From Bacteroides sp. (GTDB lineage Bacteria; Bacteroidota; Bacteroidia; Bacteroidales; Bacteroidaceae): 23,238 nt of DNA. Below are positions 7,017-14,890 of the stretch, in pieces. Made by a program: the position numbers and the translations under genes. The stretch is taken from NCBI GenBank assembly GCA_019414725.1, contig DXLM01000049.1, positions 1 through 23,238 on the forward strand, written 5' to 3'. A model generated the notes under the pieces. That model did no database searches, was not told the DNA's origin, and saw only the letters and a list, made by a program, of their open reading frames with translations. Numbering within the stretch: the first letter of the stretch is position 1; each line of letters starts with the position of its first letter.

Positions 7017-8387
7017 ATGAAAGTTTGTAATTTAGGAACAGTAACCCATCTTGAAGACATCATGCAGATGTCTGATTACATCTGTACAGAAGCTCCCTTA
7101 CTTATAATCGTTCCTGCTTTCGACCAAATCAAACGCAGTCTCCAAGAAATTTCCATTCATTTGTTCCGTGCCGAACAGGAAAAGGCTTCACAAGCCATCC
7201 TGCATCTGGAAAAGCACTGCATGGAAACTGTTTCCGGATTCCTGCCCGATCATGGTTCTGCCTTTGAGTTTGCCCAAACACAGATCACATCCAATTTTCA
7301 GCATATCCGGCAACTGGCAAACAGCACGTTCAGCCAGTCCGACGAACGCAGATTACTCATTTCGGGAGAATACATTTCTTCGGCACTGGTAGCCGCCTAT
7401 TTAAAAAGCCGACACATTGATGCCACTGTAGCAGATGCTGCCACACTGATGCACCTGGATGCTGACGGAAAACCTGATTTAGAAACAATCTGCCAACAGG
7501 CACAAGCTTTTGCGCAAACAGCACAAGCCGCAGTCTATGTCACCCAGTCGCTTGTATGCCAGAATGCTTACGGTGAAGTAGAATATATCGCCAAAGGTGA
7601 CAGTTGCGCTTATGCCATGTATCTGGCCATCGCTTTCCGTGCTCAAGAACTCGTACAACGGATACAGGCAAAAGAAATATACATCCCGAACGACAATCAA
7701 AAGCCGGAAGAAAGCAACGACACGATGTTCTCCTTCGAAGAAGCCGAGAGCCTCATCAATGCCGGCGTTCGTCTGGTATCACCCCGCAGTCTCTCGCTTG
7801 CCCATCAATATCAGATTAGTATCCGGCTGATAAACGGACAAGGCCGCATCATCCGCCTCGTCAGTGAGATACAAGAAGAAACGCATACCGTAAAAGCCAT
7901 CACAGCCCGGAAGCACATAACCTACATCCGACTGCACTCATCGGGAAGTATTTCTTCCTTCCGCTTTCTGGAGAAAACACTTACAGTCTTCGCGAAGTAC
8001 AAGGTATCTATCTATCTGATGACATCTTCCAGCACCAACATTTCGATGGCAATAGAAACAGACACCGAAACCCTCGGCCTGCTCCGCCGTGAGCTGTCAG
8101 GATTTGCCGAATTAATCACGGAAAACAATATTGCCACTATCAGCATACTCGGAAAACTGAACTGGGGAGATTCGGATGCAAGCAGCCGTATCATCGAATT
8201 GCTGCACGACATACCTATCCTGATGATTTCGTACGGGAATGACAATCATTGCGTATCGATAGCCATCCGGCAGAGTGACTGCAAATACGCTCTCTGTACG
8301 TTATCCGATCATTTTCTCGGAACCGATTTCACACACGAAAACGGCTCGCATTCGTTCAGTGAAGAGTATAACGCTTTTATCATCTGA
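7017..8387 (+). CDS. Degenerate aspartokinase-like protein with ACT domains
   Basis: The 456-residue protein follows the Bacteroidetes aspartokinase fold from end to end. The start MKVCNLGTVT replaces the family's KFGGTS substrate motif. ISGEYISSALVAAYL (115-129), TQSLVCQNAYGEVEYIAKGDS (176-196) and FSFEEAESLINAGVRLVSPRS (239-259) align with conserved kinase-domain blocks. From about residue 301 to the end lie regulatory ACT-type repeats (ITYIRLHSSG, then ISILGKLN). The RGGSD nucleotide motif has become KGDSCAYA, and the WTDVDG block has become IYIPNDN. I therefore expect loss of catalysis but possible retention of amino-acid binding and dimerisation. The frame is intact, so it is probably expressed. 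No lysine or threonine pathway gene adjoins it. Confidence 0.8.
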   Translation: MKVCNLGTVTHLEDIMQMSDYICTEAPLLIIVPAFDQIKRSLQEISIHLFRAEQEKASQAILHLEKHCMETVSGFLPDHGSAFEFAQTQITSNFQHIRQLANSTFSQSDERRLLISGEYISSALVAAYLKSRHIDATVADAATLMHLDADGKPDLETICQQAQAFAQTAQAAVYVTQSLVCQNAYGEVEYIAKGDSCAYAMYLAIAFRAQELVQRIQAKEIYIPNDNQKPEESNDTMFSFEEAESLINAGVRLVSPRSLSLAHQYQISIRLINGQGRIIRLVSEIQEETHTVKAITARKHITYIRLHSSGSISSFRFLEKTLTVFAKYKVSIYLMTSSSTNISMAIETDTETLGLLRRELSGFAELITENNIATISILGKLNWGDSDASSRIIELLHDIPILMISYGNDNHCVSIAIRQSDCKYALCTLSDHFLGTDFTHENGSHSFSEEYNAFII

Positions 8388-8433
8388 TTTCCAAGCAAGC
8401 TTTAACTTATATAGAGTTATTGCAATGTCAATT

Positions 8434-8553
8434 TTATAGATTAAATTCAAACATAAGACCTATAGGGAATTCATCTATCTTATACAGCGTACGACATATC
8501 TCTCCGTCGCGCCATAAAGATAGCACGTAATACTTATAATGTTTTGTAAACAA
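8434..8553 (-). pseudogene. Short protein-like reading frame, possibly a gene remnant
   Basis: A 39-codon minus-strand frame ends with a stop at 8434 and can start only at TTG 8553, directly after an in-frame TAA. It encodes a peptide containing YYVLSLWRDGEICRTLYKID, then EFPIGLMFEFNL, which looks more like real protein than random translation. It lies just downstream of the sigma factor gene on the same strand. I do not recognise it. It may be the tail of a decayed gene or a tiny gene with a TTG start. The rest of 8388-8590 shows no clear terminator or promoter. Confidence 0.3.
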
Positions 8554-8590
8554 TTAGAGTGGCTATCCACAATATTCTTGCAAGCCTTTT

Positions 8591-9139
8591 TTACAACCAA
8601 AACAAAAGAATCATGCGCAGATAACTCAATTTCTCGCGTAAAATTTTCAATGCCTTATACATGTGTGCTTCTACCGTACGCAAGGAAATACCCATCACAT
8701 CGGCTATATCCTTATTCTTCATGTCGTGCAGGTAGCTGAGCTTAAATACTTCTTTACACTTATCAGGAAGTTCGTCTATTGCCTGCCTGATTTCCGAACG
8801 CAGTTCGCGGTTCTCTATCCGCTTGATAACTTCCGAATGATCGGGCTGATAGTATTCAGTTCTTTTCTGATAGAACTCTATTTCGGCAGCACTGTAGTTT
8901 TCGGCTACAGCCTTATGTTTCAACAGATTGATTGCCTTGGTATAGATAGACCTGTAAAGAAAGGCCTGAATCTGCTCGCCAAATTCTACAGAATCCTGCC
9001 TTCTCCATATTTCGACAAATACATCTTGAACTATATCTTCTGCATCATCCTCTCCTACAAGGCGAGTTGCATAAAACAGAAGTCCGGCATAGTAGCGTCG
9101 AAATAAAGCTTTATATGTATCTTCAAAATTTCCTCTCAT
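8591..9139 (-). CDS. ECF-type RNA polymerase sigma factor
   Basis: The 182-residue protein has sigma region 2 (LFRRYYAGLLFYATRLV, then EDIVQDVFVEIW, residues about 13-46) and region 4 (IDELPDKCKEVFKLSYL, then NKDIADVMGISLRTVEAHMYKAL, about 122-168) separated by a linker, with no region 1 or 3. It fits the Bacteroides expansion of ECF sigma factors that are paired with FecR-like anti-sigma factors and often control glycan-use genes. It diverges from the first GH92 gene. The only anti-sigma gene nearby is beyond that GH92 gene, an unusual separation. A likely housekeeping promoter lies at 9166-9196. The C-terminal LSYLRMILLFWL is unusually hydrophobic. Confidence 0.92.
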   Translation of the reverse strand: MRGNFEDTYKALFRRYYAGLLFYATRLVGEDDAEDIVQDVFVEIWRRQDSVEFGEQIQAFLYRSIYTKAINLLKHKAVAENYSAAEIEFYQKRTEYYQPDHSEVIKRIENRELRSEIRQAIDELPDKCKEVFKLSYLHDMKNKDIADVMGISLRTVEAHMYKALKILREKLSYLRMILLFWL

Positions 9140-9165
9140 CTAGTATTTCAAGGCTAATCTGTGGG

Positions 9166-9196
9166 CAAATGTAACGATTTGAGAGAAATGAACCAA
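9166..9196 (-). promoter_or_regulatory. Candidate promoter of the sigma factor gene
   Basis: On the minus strand TACATTTG (9173-9166) matches the TAnnTTTG box. TTGG (9196-9193) stands 19 bases upstream, an acceptable -33 element. The predicted start is about 20 bases before the sigma factor ATG. Confidence 0.55.
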
Positions 9197-9201
9197 CGAA
9201 A

Positions 9202-9234
9202 TAAGTGTTTTTCTCTTATTTCTTGTTATATTTA
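9202..9234 (+). promoter_or_regulatory. Promoter element P1 of the first GH92 gene (candidate ECF target)
   Basis: TAAGTGTTTTT (9202-9212), ten bases, then TTGTTATAT (9223-9231). The same two blocks with the same ten-base spacing occur before fecR. The second block overlaps a near -7 box, TATATTTA (9227-9234). The GH92 ATG is 23 bases downstream. Confidence 0.55.
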
Positions 9235-9253
9235 CAAATCAAATACTAATATT

Positions 9254-11476
9254 ATGAGATTGAAGACAATTCCACTTTACGCAGTTCTGGCATTTGCCGC
9301 ATGTACATCACCGAACCAATCTTCGAACATGACAGAAGATTACACTCAATACGTCAATCCGTTTATCGGAACTGACTTTACAGGAAATACTTATCCGGGT
9401 GCTCAGGTTCCCTTTGGAATGGTGCAGCTCAGTCCTGACAATGGATTGCCTGGATGGGACAGAATTTCCGGATATTTCTATCCGGACAGTACGATTGCCG
9501 GATTCAGCCATACGCATCTCTCGGGTACAGGCGCGGGCGATCTTTACGACGTTTCGTTCATGCCGGTTACGCTTCCGTATAAAGAAGCTGAAGCTCCGCT
9601 GGGTATTCATTCTAAATTTTCACATGCCAACGAAAGTGCTTATGCCGGATATTATCAGGTAAAGTTGGACGATTATAATATCAATGTGGAACTGACTGCT
9701 ACAGAGCGTTGCGGCATCCAGCGTTATACATTCCCGAAAGCCGAAGCAGCTATCTTCCTGAACCTGTCAAAGGCTATGAACTGGGATGCGACACAAGATT
9801 CTCATATCGAAGCTGTCGACTCGGTTACTATCAGGGGATATCGCTATTCAGATGGTTGGGCACGCGGACAGAAGATTTATTTCTGTACCCGTTTCTCACG
9901 TCCGTTCAATGCAATGACAATTGACTCTACGGCTATCGAGAAAGACGGCAAGCGCATCGGAACTGGAGTTATCGCCCGCTTCGATTACACAACTGAAGAA
10001 AATGAGCAGATCACACTGGCAACTGCTATCTCAGGAGTAAGCATGGAAGGAGCTGCCAAGAACTTGCAGGCTGAAGCACCCGACAATAACTTCGATACAT
10101 ATCTAGAAAAGGCTAAAGATATGTGGAACAAAGAACTTGCCAAGATACAGATAGATACTCCCGACAAGGATGAAAAGACTGTTTTCTACACGGCTTTGTA
10201 TCACAGTATGCTGGCTCCTACTATATATAGTGATGTAGACGGCTCTTATTATGGCCCAGACAAACAGGTGCATCATGCCGACGGATGGACAAACTATAGT
10301 ACATTCTCGTTATGGGATACTTACCGTGCATCGCATCCGTTGTTTACTTATACGCAGCCTGAGCGCACCAACGATATGGTTAAATCGTTCCTTGCATTTT
10401 ACGAACAGAACGGACGCTTGCCGGTATGGAATTTCTATGGAAGTGAAACAGACATGATGATTGGTTACCATGCCGTACCGGTGATCGTAGATGCTTACCT
10501 GAAAGGTATCGGCGACTTTGACGCAGAAAAAGCACTGGCTGCCTGTGTGGCAACGGCTAACATCGATGAATATCGTGGCATAGGAGTGTACAAGGAAAAA
10601 GGCTATATTCCTTACGACCTGCACGATCAGTATAATAATGAGAACTGGTCGCTTTCTAAAACACTTGAATATGCTTTCGACGACTATTGTATAGCCGAAA
10701 TGGCAAAGAAGATGGGCAAGGAAGATATCGCCAAGCAGTTTTATGCTCGTGCAGCGAACTATAAGAATGTATATAATCCGGCTACTTCATTTATGCAGCC
10801 GCGCGACATGAAAGGTAACTTCATCGAGAACTTCAAGGCTGACGAATATACTCCGCATATCTGTGAAAGTAACGGATGGCAGTATTTCTGGTCGGTACAG
10901 CATGATGTGAACGGTCTGATTGAACTGACCGGAGGAAAAGATCGTTTTGCCCAGAAACTGGACAGCATGTTTACGTTCCATCCTACCGAGAAGGACGAAC
11001 TTCCGATTTTCAGTACAGGAATGATAGGACAGTATGCACACGGCAACGAGCCGAGTCACCATGTTGCTTATCTATATAATGCAGCCGGACAACCGTGGAA
11101 GGGACAGCAATACATCAGCCAGATAACTCACGAACTGTACACCAATACACCGGCAGGACTCTGCGGTAACGAGGACTGCGGACAGATGTCGGCATGGTAT
11201 GTATTCAGCGCAATGGGATTCTATCCGGTTAATCCGGTATCGGGCATGTATGAAATAGGAAGCCCGGCATTCCCGAAAGTACAATTGCACCTGAATAACG
11301 GAAAGACTTTTACAGTCATCGCAGAAAATGCCAGTCGTGAAAACTGCTATATCCAATCGATAAAGTTGAATGGAGTGGCTTATGACAAGAGTTATATCAC
11401 TCATCAGCAAATCATGGAAGGAGCCACTTTAGAAATAAAAATGGGCAACAAACCGGGATATATCTGGTACAAATAA
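9254..11476 (+). CDS. GH92 alpha-mannosidase, lipoprotein (GH92-1)
   Basis: Calcium-dependent, inverting exo-alpha-mannosidase that releases mannose from N-glycans or mannan. I chose the ATG at 9254 because it opens a lipoprotein signal (MRLKTIPLYAVLAFAAC, Cys17); an upstream GTG in the same frame would put this signal internally and overlap promoter P1. The mature protein begins with YVNPFIGTDF. The expected catalytic acid is Glu538 (CESNGWQYFW), and the expected base is Asp641 in GNEDCGQMSAWYV. HGNEPSHH (596-603) is a motif I associate with alpha-1,2-specific members such as BT3990. Length, 740 residues, is normal. The gene sits between the sigma factor and fecR, probably as a single transcription unit. 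Confidence 0.93.
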   Translation: MRLKTIPLYAVLAFAACTSPNQSSNMTEDYTQYVNPFIGTDFTGNTYPGAQVPFGMVQLSPDNGLPGWDRISGYFYPDSTIAGFSHTHLSGTGAGDLYDVSFMPVTLPYKEAEAPLGIHSKFSHANESAYAGYYQVKLDDYNINVELTATERCGIQRYTFPKAEAAIFLNLSKAMNWDATQDSHIEAVDSVTIRGYRYSDGWARGQKIYFCTRFSRPFNAMTIDSTAIEKDGKRIGTGVIARFDYTTEENEQITLATAISGVSMEGAAKNLQAEAPDNNFDTYLEKAKDMWNKELAKIQIDTPDKDEKTVFYTALYHSMLAPTIYSDVDGSYYGPDKQVHHADGWTNYSTFSLWDTYRASHPLFTYTQPERTNDMVKSFLAFYEQNGRLPVWNFYGSETDMMIGYHAVPVIVDAYLKGIGDFDAEKALAACVATANIDEYRGIGVYKEKGYIPYDLHDQYNNENWSLSKTLEYAFDDYCIAEMAKKMGKEDIAKQFYARAANYKNVYNPATSFMQPRDMKGNFIENFKADEYTPHICESNGWQYFWSVQHDVNGLIELTGGKDRFAQKLDSMFTFHPTEKDELPIFSTGMIGQYAHGNEPSHHVAYLYNAAGQPWKGQQYISQITHELYTNTPAGLCGNEDCGQMSAWYVFSAMGFYPVNPVSGMYEIGSPAFPKVQLHLNNGKTFTVIAENASRENCYIQSIKLNGVAYDKSYITHQQIMEGATLEIKMGNKPGYIWYK

Positions 11477-11483
11477 TATTTTT

Positions 11484-11502
11484 AAACATCAAAATGTTTT
11501 TT
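11484..11502 (+). terminator. Weak terminator after GH92-1
   Basis: AAACAT (11484-11489), loop CAAA, ATGTTT (11494-11499), and then three more T. The stem is short and AT-rich, so termination is probably partial. It resembles in form the repeat units between bioF and bioG. Confidence 0.4.
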
Positions 11503-11512
11503 ACGACAAGAG

Positions 11513-11547
11513 TAAGTGTTTTTATTTCGCTAATTGTTATATCTTTG
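11513..11547 (+). promoter_or_regulatory. Promoter element P2 of fecR (candidate ECF target)
   Basis: TAAGTGTTTTT (11513-11523), ten bases, then TTGTTATAT (11534-11542), running into TATCTTTG (11540-11547), a good -7 box. The first two blocks are identical in sequence and spacing to P1. The fecR ATG is 26 bases downstream of the second block. Confidence 0.6.
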
Positions 11548-11568
11548 AACAGGAAGTAAGGTAAAGAG

Positions 11569-12564
11569 ATGAACAAAGTAAACTATAATACAATAATACG
11601 CTTCTTTAAAAACGAGTGCTCGGAAGAAGAACGCTTACTCATCATAAAGTGGGTGAATGAGTCGCAGGAACATGCCGAACAATTCTTCAGATGGGAAGAA
11701 TTGTATCACTTGGGAAACAACTCTGAAAAGGAAAATGACTTAGCAATCAGAAAAGCTGAGAAAAAACTATACGAACGGATTGAAATAGAGAAGAGCCATC
11801 AGTGGTTCTTCTCTACAATCAACCGTTGGGTGAAATATGCAGCGGTAATCACCAGTATTCTGGCTATATCCGGACTCACATTATGGTATTTTGTTGCCGA
11901 CTCACAGGAAAAATGGATTACTGCTTCGACAACAAACGGAGAAACATTGGAAATAACGCTGCCGGATAACAGTAAGGTATGGCTGAATGAAAATTCTATA
12001 TTGAAATATCCCGAACACTTCACCAAGGAGAAACGTGAACTGCATCTCACAGGAGAAGCTTATTTCGAAGTAACCAAAAACAAGCATAAACCGTTTACTG
12101 TACAAAGTTCTGCCATGAACGTACAGGTGTTGGGTACAAAATTTAATTTTAAAACCCCCAGTAACGGTCGCATTGTAGAAACTTCCCTTATAGAAGGAGA
12201 AATTAAAGTCAGTGGAAATAACAATGAGGGAGCAATAACGTTGTCACCCGGTCAGAAGGTAGAACTGAACACGGTTACCAAACAGATGAAAGTTTCGGAA
12301 ACCAATGCTGCTCTGGATGCTATATGGCACAATAATCTGATACCTTTCAAAAATGCAGATATTTTCGATATTGCTGAAGTATTGGAGAAAGTTTATGGAG
12401 TTAAGATTATCTTGTCGCCTGACATCAGTCCATCGACTACATATTCAGGAGTGCTAAAAAGAAAGGATTCCATAGAGGATGTTTTAAGAATATTGCAAAA
12501 TACAATCCATCTGCAATATAAGATTCATCAGGAAACCATATTTATATCATCAGCTTCAAAATAA
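11569..12564 (+). CDS. FecR-family anti-sigma factor
   Basis: Inner-membrane regulator that would hold the ECF sigma factor inactive until an outer-membrane signal arrives. The 331-residue protein has a cytoplasmic N-terminal part with NTIIRFFKNECSEEERLLI (about 6-24), one membrane span near residues 86-109 (VKYAAVITSILAISGLTLWYF), and a periplasmic FecR domain starting TTNGETLEITLPDNSKVWLN. The C-terminal domain (DIAEVLEKVYGVKIIL, about 264-279) resembles the DUF4974/STN-like region common in Bacteroides FecR proteins. The partner is most likely the sigma factor at 8591-9139. It heads an operon with two GH92 genes (gaps of 31 and 15 bases). No TonB-dependent receptor adjoins it. Confidence 0.92.
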   Translation: MNKVNYNTIIRFFKNECSEEERLLIIKWVNESQEHAEQFFRWEELYHLGNNSEKENDLAIRKAEKKLYERIEIEKSHQWFFSTINRWVKYAAVITSILAISGLTLWYFVADSQEKWITASTTNGETLEITLPDNSKVWLNENSILKYPEHFTKEKRELHLTGEAYFEVTKNKHKPFTVQSSAMNVQVLGTKFNFKTPSNGRIVETSLIEGEIKVSGNNNEGAITLSPGQKVELNTVTKQMKVSETNAALDAIWHNNLIPFKNADIFDIAEVLEKVYGVKIILSPDISPSTTYSGVLKRKDSIEDVLRILQNTIHLQYKIHQETIFISSASK

Positions 12565-12595
12565 AAATCATCACTAACTCTTATCATTTAATATT

Positions 12596-14875
12596 ATGAA
12601 AATCAAGATCTGTGCGATAGCATGTTTCATGGGAATGGCAGTGACTATCACTTCATGTACCACGAAGAACATGGAAAAAGACTATGCCGCATACGTCAAT
12701 CCGTTTATCGGAACGGGAGGACATGGTCATACATTCCCCGGACCCGTAGTTCCTAACGGTATGATTCAGCCTAGTCCTGATACTCGTATCGACGGTTGGG
12801 ATGCTTCTTCCGGATATTATTACGAAGATTCGACAATAAACGGTTTCTCGCATACGCATGTCAGTGGAACAGGCTGTGCAGATTATGGTGACATCTTATT
12901 GATGCCGACTGTGGGAAAACAGACCTATGATCCTCAGGATTATTCCAGTCAGACTTTGCCTTATGCATCGGAATTCTCTCATAAGAATGAAACTGCAGAA
13001 CCCGGATACTATTCTGTCTTTCTTGACAGATATAAGGTAAAGGCCGAACTGACTGCTACCAAACGTGCCGCATTGCACCGGTATACGTTCCCTGCAAGTA
13101 ATGAAGCCGGCTTTATTCTTGATATGGACTACTCGATCCAGCATCAGAAAAATATGGATATGCAGGTAGACATTGTCAGTGATACAGAAATCAAAGGGTA
13201 TAAACTGACAGAATACTGGGCTTTCGACCAGCAAATTAGCTTTTATGCAAAATTCTCCAAACCGTTTACCTATCAGATAGTAAGAGATACATTGACCGAT
13301 CAGAACGGAAGACTACAGCCCCGCTGCAAAGTCTTGTTGAGCTTCAAGACCCAGAAGGACGAGCAGGTCATGGTCAAAATGGGTATTTCTGCCGTCGATA
13401 CAGAAGGAGCTAAAAAGAATCTGGAAGCTGAAATCCCTTCATGGGAATTCGAACAGGTACGCAGTAATGCACGTCAGGCATGGAATGATTATCTGTCTAA
13501 AATAGATATTACCACACAGGATGAAACAGACCGCAGTATTTTCTATACAGCAATGTATCATACTGCTATCAGCCCGAACCTCTTTACAGACGTAGACGGA
13601 CGCTACTGGGGAATGGATCTGAAGGTACATCAGGGTAATGCCGACAAACCGATTTATACGGTATTCTCTCTATGGGATACTTTCCGTGCGCTGCATCCGT
13701 TATTGTCTATCATCGACCCGCAACTAAACAACGACTTTATCCGTTCACTTCTGCAGAAACATCAGGAAGGTGGTATATTCCCGATGTGGGATCTGGCATC
13801 AAACTATACAGGAACTATGATTGGCTATCATGCTGCATCTTTGATTGCCGACGCGTATACAAAAGGTTATGCTGATTTCGACTTGCAAGAAGCATACAAT
13901 GCCTGTCTGCGTGCTGCCGAATATGATACAACCGGTATAAAATGTCCGGCCTTAGTGCTGCCGCATCTGATGCCGATGGCTAAATATTACAAAAACACAC
14001 TGGGATACATCCCATGTGACCGTGAAAACGAATCAGTTGCCAAGGCACTGGAATATGCTTACGATGACTATTGCATCTCGGTACTTGCCGAAGCAGTAGG
14101 AGATTATAAGAATCAGGAAAAATATACACGCTTTGCTAAAGCTTACGAACTATACTTTGATCCGTCTACACGCTTCATGCGCGGACTTGACTCAAAGGGA
14201 GAATGGCGCAGTCCGTTCAGCCCGAGAGCTTCCAACCACCGAAGTGATGATTATTGTGAAGGAAATGCATGGCAATGGACTTGGTTTACTCCACATGATA
14301 TAGAAGGATTGGTAGAATTAATGGGAGGTGAGCAGGCATTTGTCGGAAAACTGGATTCGCTGTTCACTGCAGATTCTAGTTTGGAGGGTGATGCTGTTTC
14401 GGCTGACATAAGCGGACTGATCGGACAATATGCTCACGGTAATGAACCGAGCCATCATATCATACATATGTATAACTATGTAAACCAGCCATGGAAGACA
14501 CAGGAACTGATTGACCGTGTGTTGAAAGAGCAGTACCGCAATGCTCCCGACGGACTTTCAGGCAATGAAGACTGTGGACAAATGTCGGCATGGTATATTC
14601 TGAATGCAATGGGATTCTACCAGGTTTGCCCGGGTAAACCAGTGTATTCAATCGGCCGTCCTTTATTCGATAAGGTTACAATTAATCTGCCGGAAGCAAA
14701 AACGTTTACAATTATTACAAAGAATAATTCGAAAGACAACAAATATATCGAGTCAGCTATGCTGAATGGTCAGGAATTGAATATCCCATTCCTTGAACAT
14801 AAGGATATAGCTGCCGGTGGAACACTTGAAATAACCTTAACCAATCAACCTACTAAATGGGGAGTACAACAATAA
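12596..14875 (+). CDS. GH92 alpha-mannosidase, lipoprotein (GH92-2)
   Basis: Second GH92 exo-alpha-mannosidase. It has a lipoprotein signal with lipobox ITSC (Cys21), followed by charged residues (KNMEKD), so it is anchored to a membrane, perhaps on the outer face. The enzyme domain starts YVNPFIGTGGHGHTFPG. Expected acid Glu555 (CEGNAWQWTW); expected base Asp659 (GNEDCGQMSAWYI); HGNEPSHH at 614-621. The product of 759 residues is slightly longer than GH92-1. It shares the HGNEPSHH motif with GH92-1, so overlapping alpha-1,2 preference is my inference. It lies 31 bases after fecR and 15 before the next GH92 gene. Confidence 0.93.
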   Translation: MKIKICAIACFMGMAVTITSCTTKNMEKDYAAYVNPFIGTGGHGHTFPGPVVPNGMIQPSPDTRIDGWDASSGYYYEDSTINGFSHTHVSGTGCADYGDILLMPTVGKQTYDPQDYSSQTLPYASEFSHKNETAEPGYYSVFLDRYKVKAELTATKRAALHRYTFPASNEAGFILDMDYSIQHQKNMDMQVDIVSDTEIKGYKLTEYWAFDQQISFYAKFSKPFTYQIVRDTLTDQNGRLQPRCKVLLSFKTQKDEQVMVKMGISAVDTEGAKKNLEAEIPSWEFEQVRSNARQAWNDYLSKIDITTQDETDRSIFYTAMYHTAISPNLFTDVDGRYWGMDLKVHQGNADKPIYTVFSLWDTFRALHPLLSIIDPQLNNDFIRSLLQKHQEGGIFPMWDLASNYTGTMIGYHAASLIADAYTKGYADFDLQEAYNACLRAAEYDTTGIKCPALVLPHLMPMAKYYKNTLGYIPCDRENESVAKALEYAYDDYCISVLAEAVGDYKNQEKYTRFAKAYELYFDPSTRFMRGLDSKGEWRSPFSPRASNHRSDDYCEGNAWQWTWFTPHDIEGLVELMGGEQAFVGKLDSLFTADSSLEGDAVSADISGLIGQYAHGNEPSHHIIHMYNYVNQPWKTQELIDRVLKEQYRNAPDGLSGNEDCGQMSAWYILNAMGFYQVCPGKPVYSIGRPLFDKVTINLPEAKTFTIITKNNSKDNKYIESAMLNGQELNIPFLEHKDIAAGGTLEITLTNQPTKWGVQQ

Positions 14876-14890
14876 AATCATAAATAAGCC

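Noticed and set aside
9161..9253. Longer N terminus for GH92-1 starting from GTG 9161 or ATG 9188
   Set aside because: It would place the lipoprotein signal 31 residues inside the protein and overlap the promoter element at 9202-9234.
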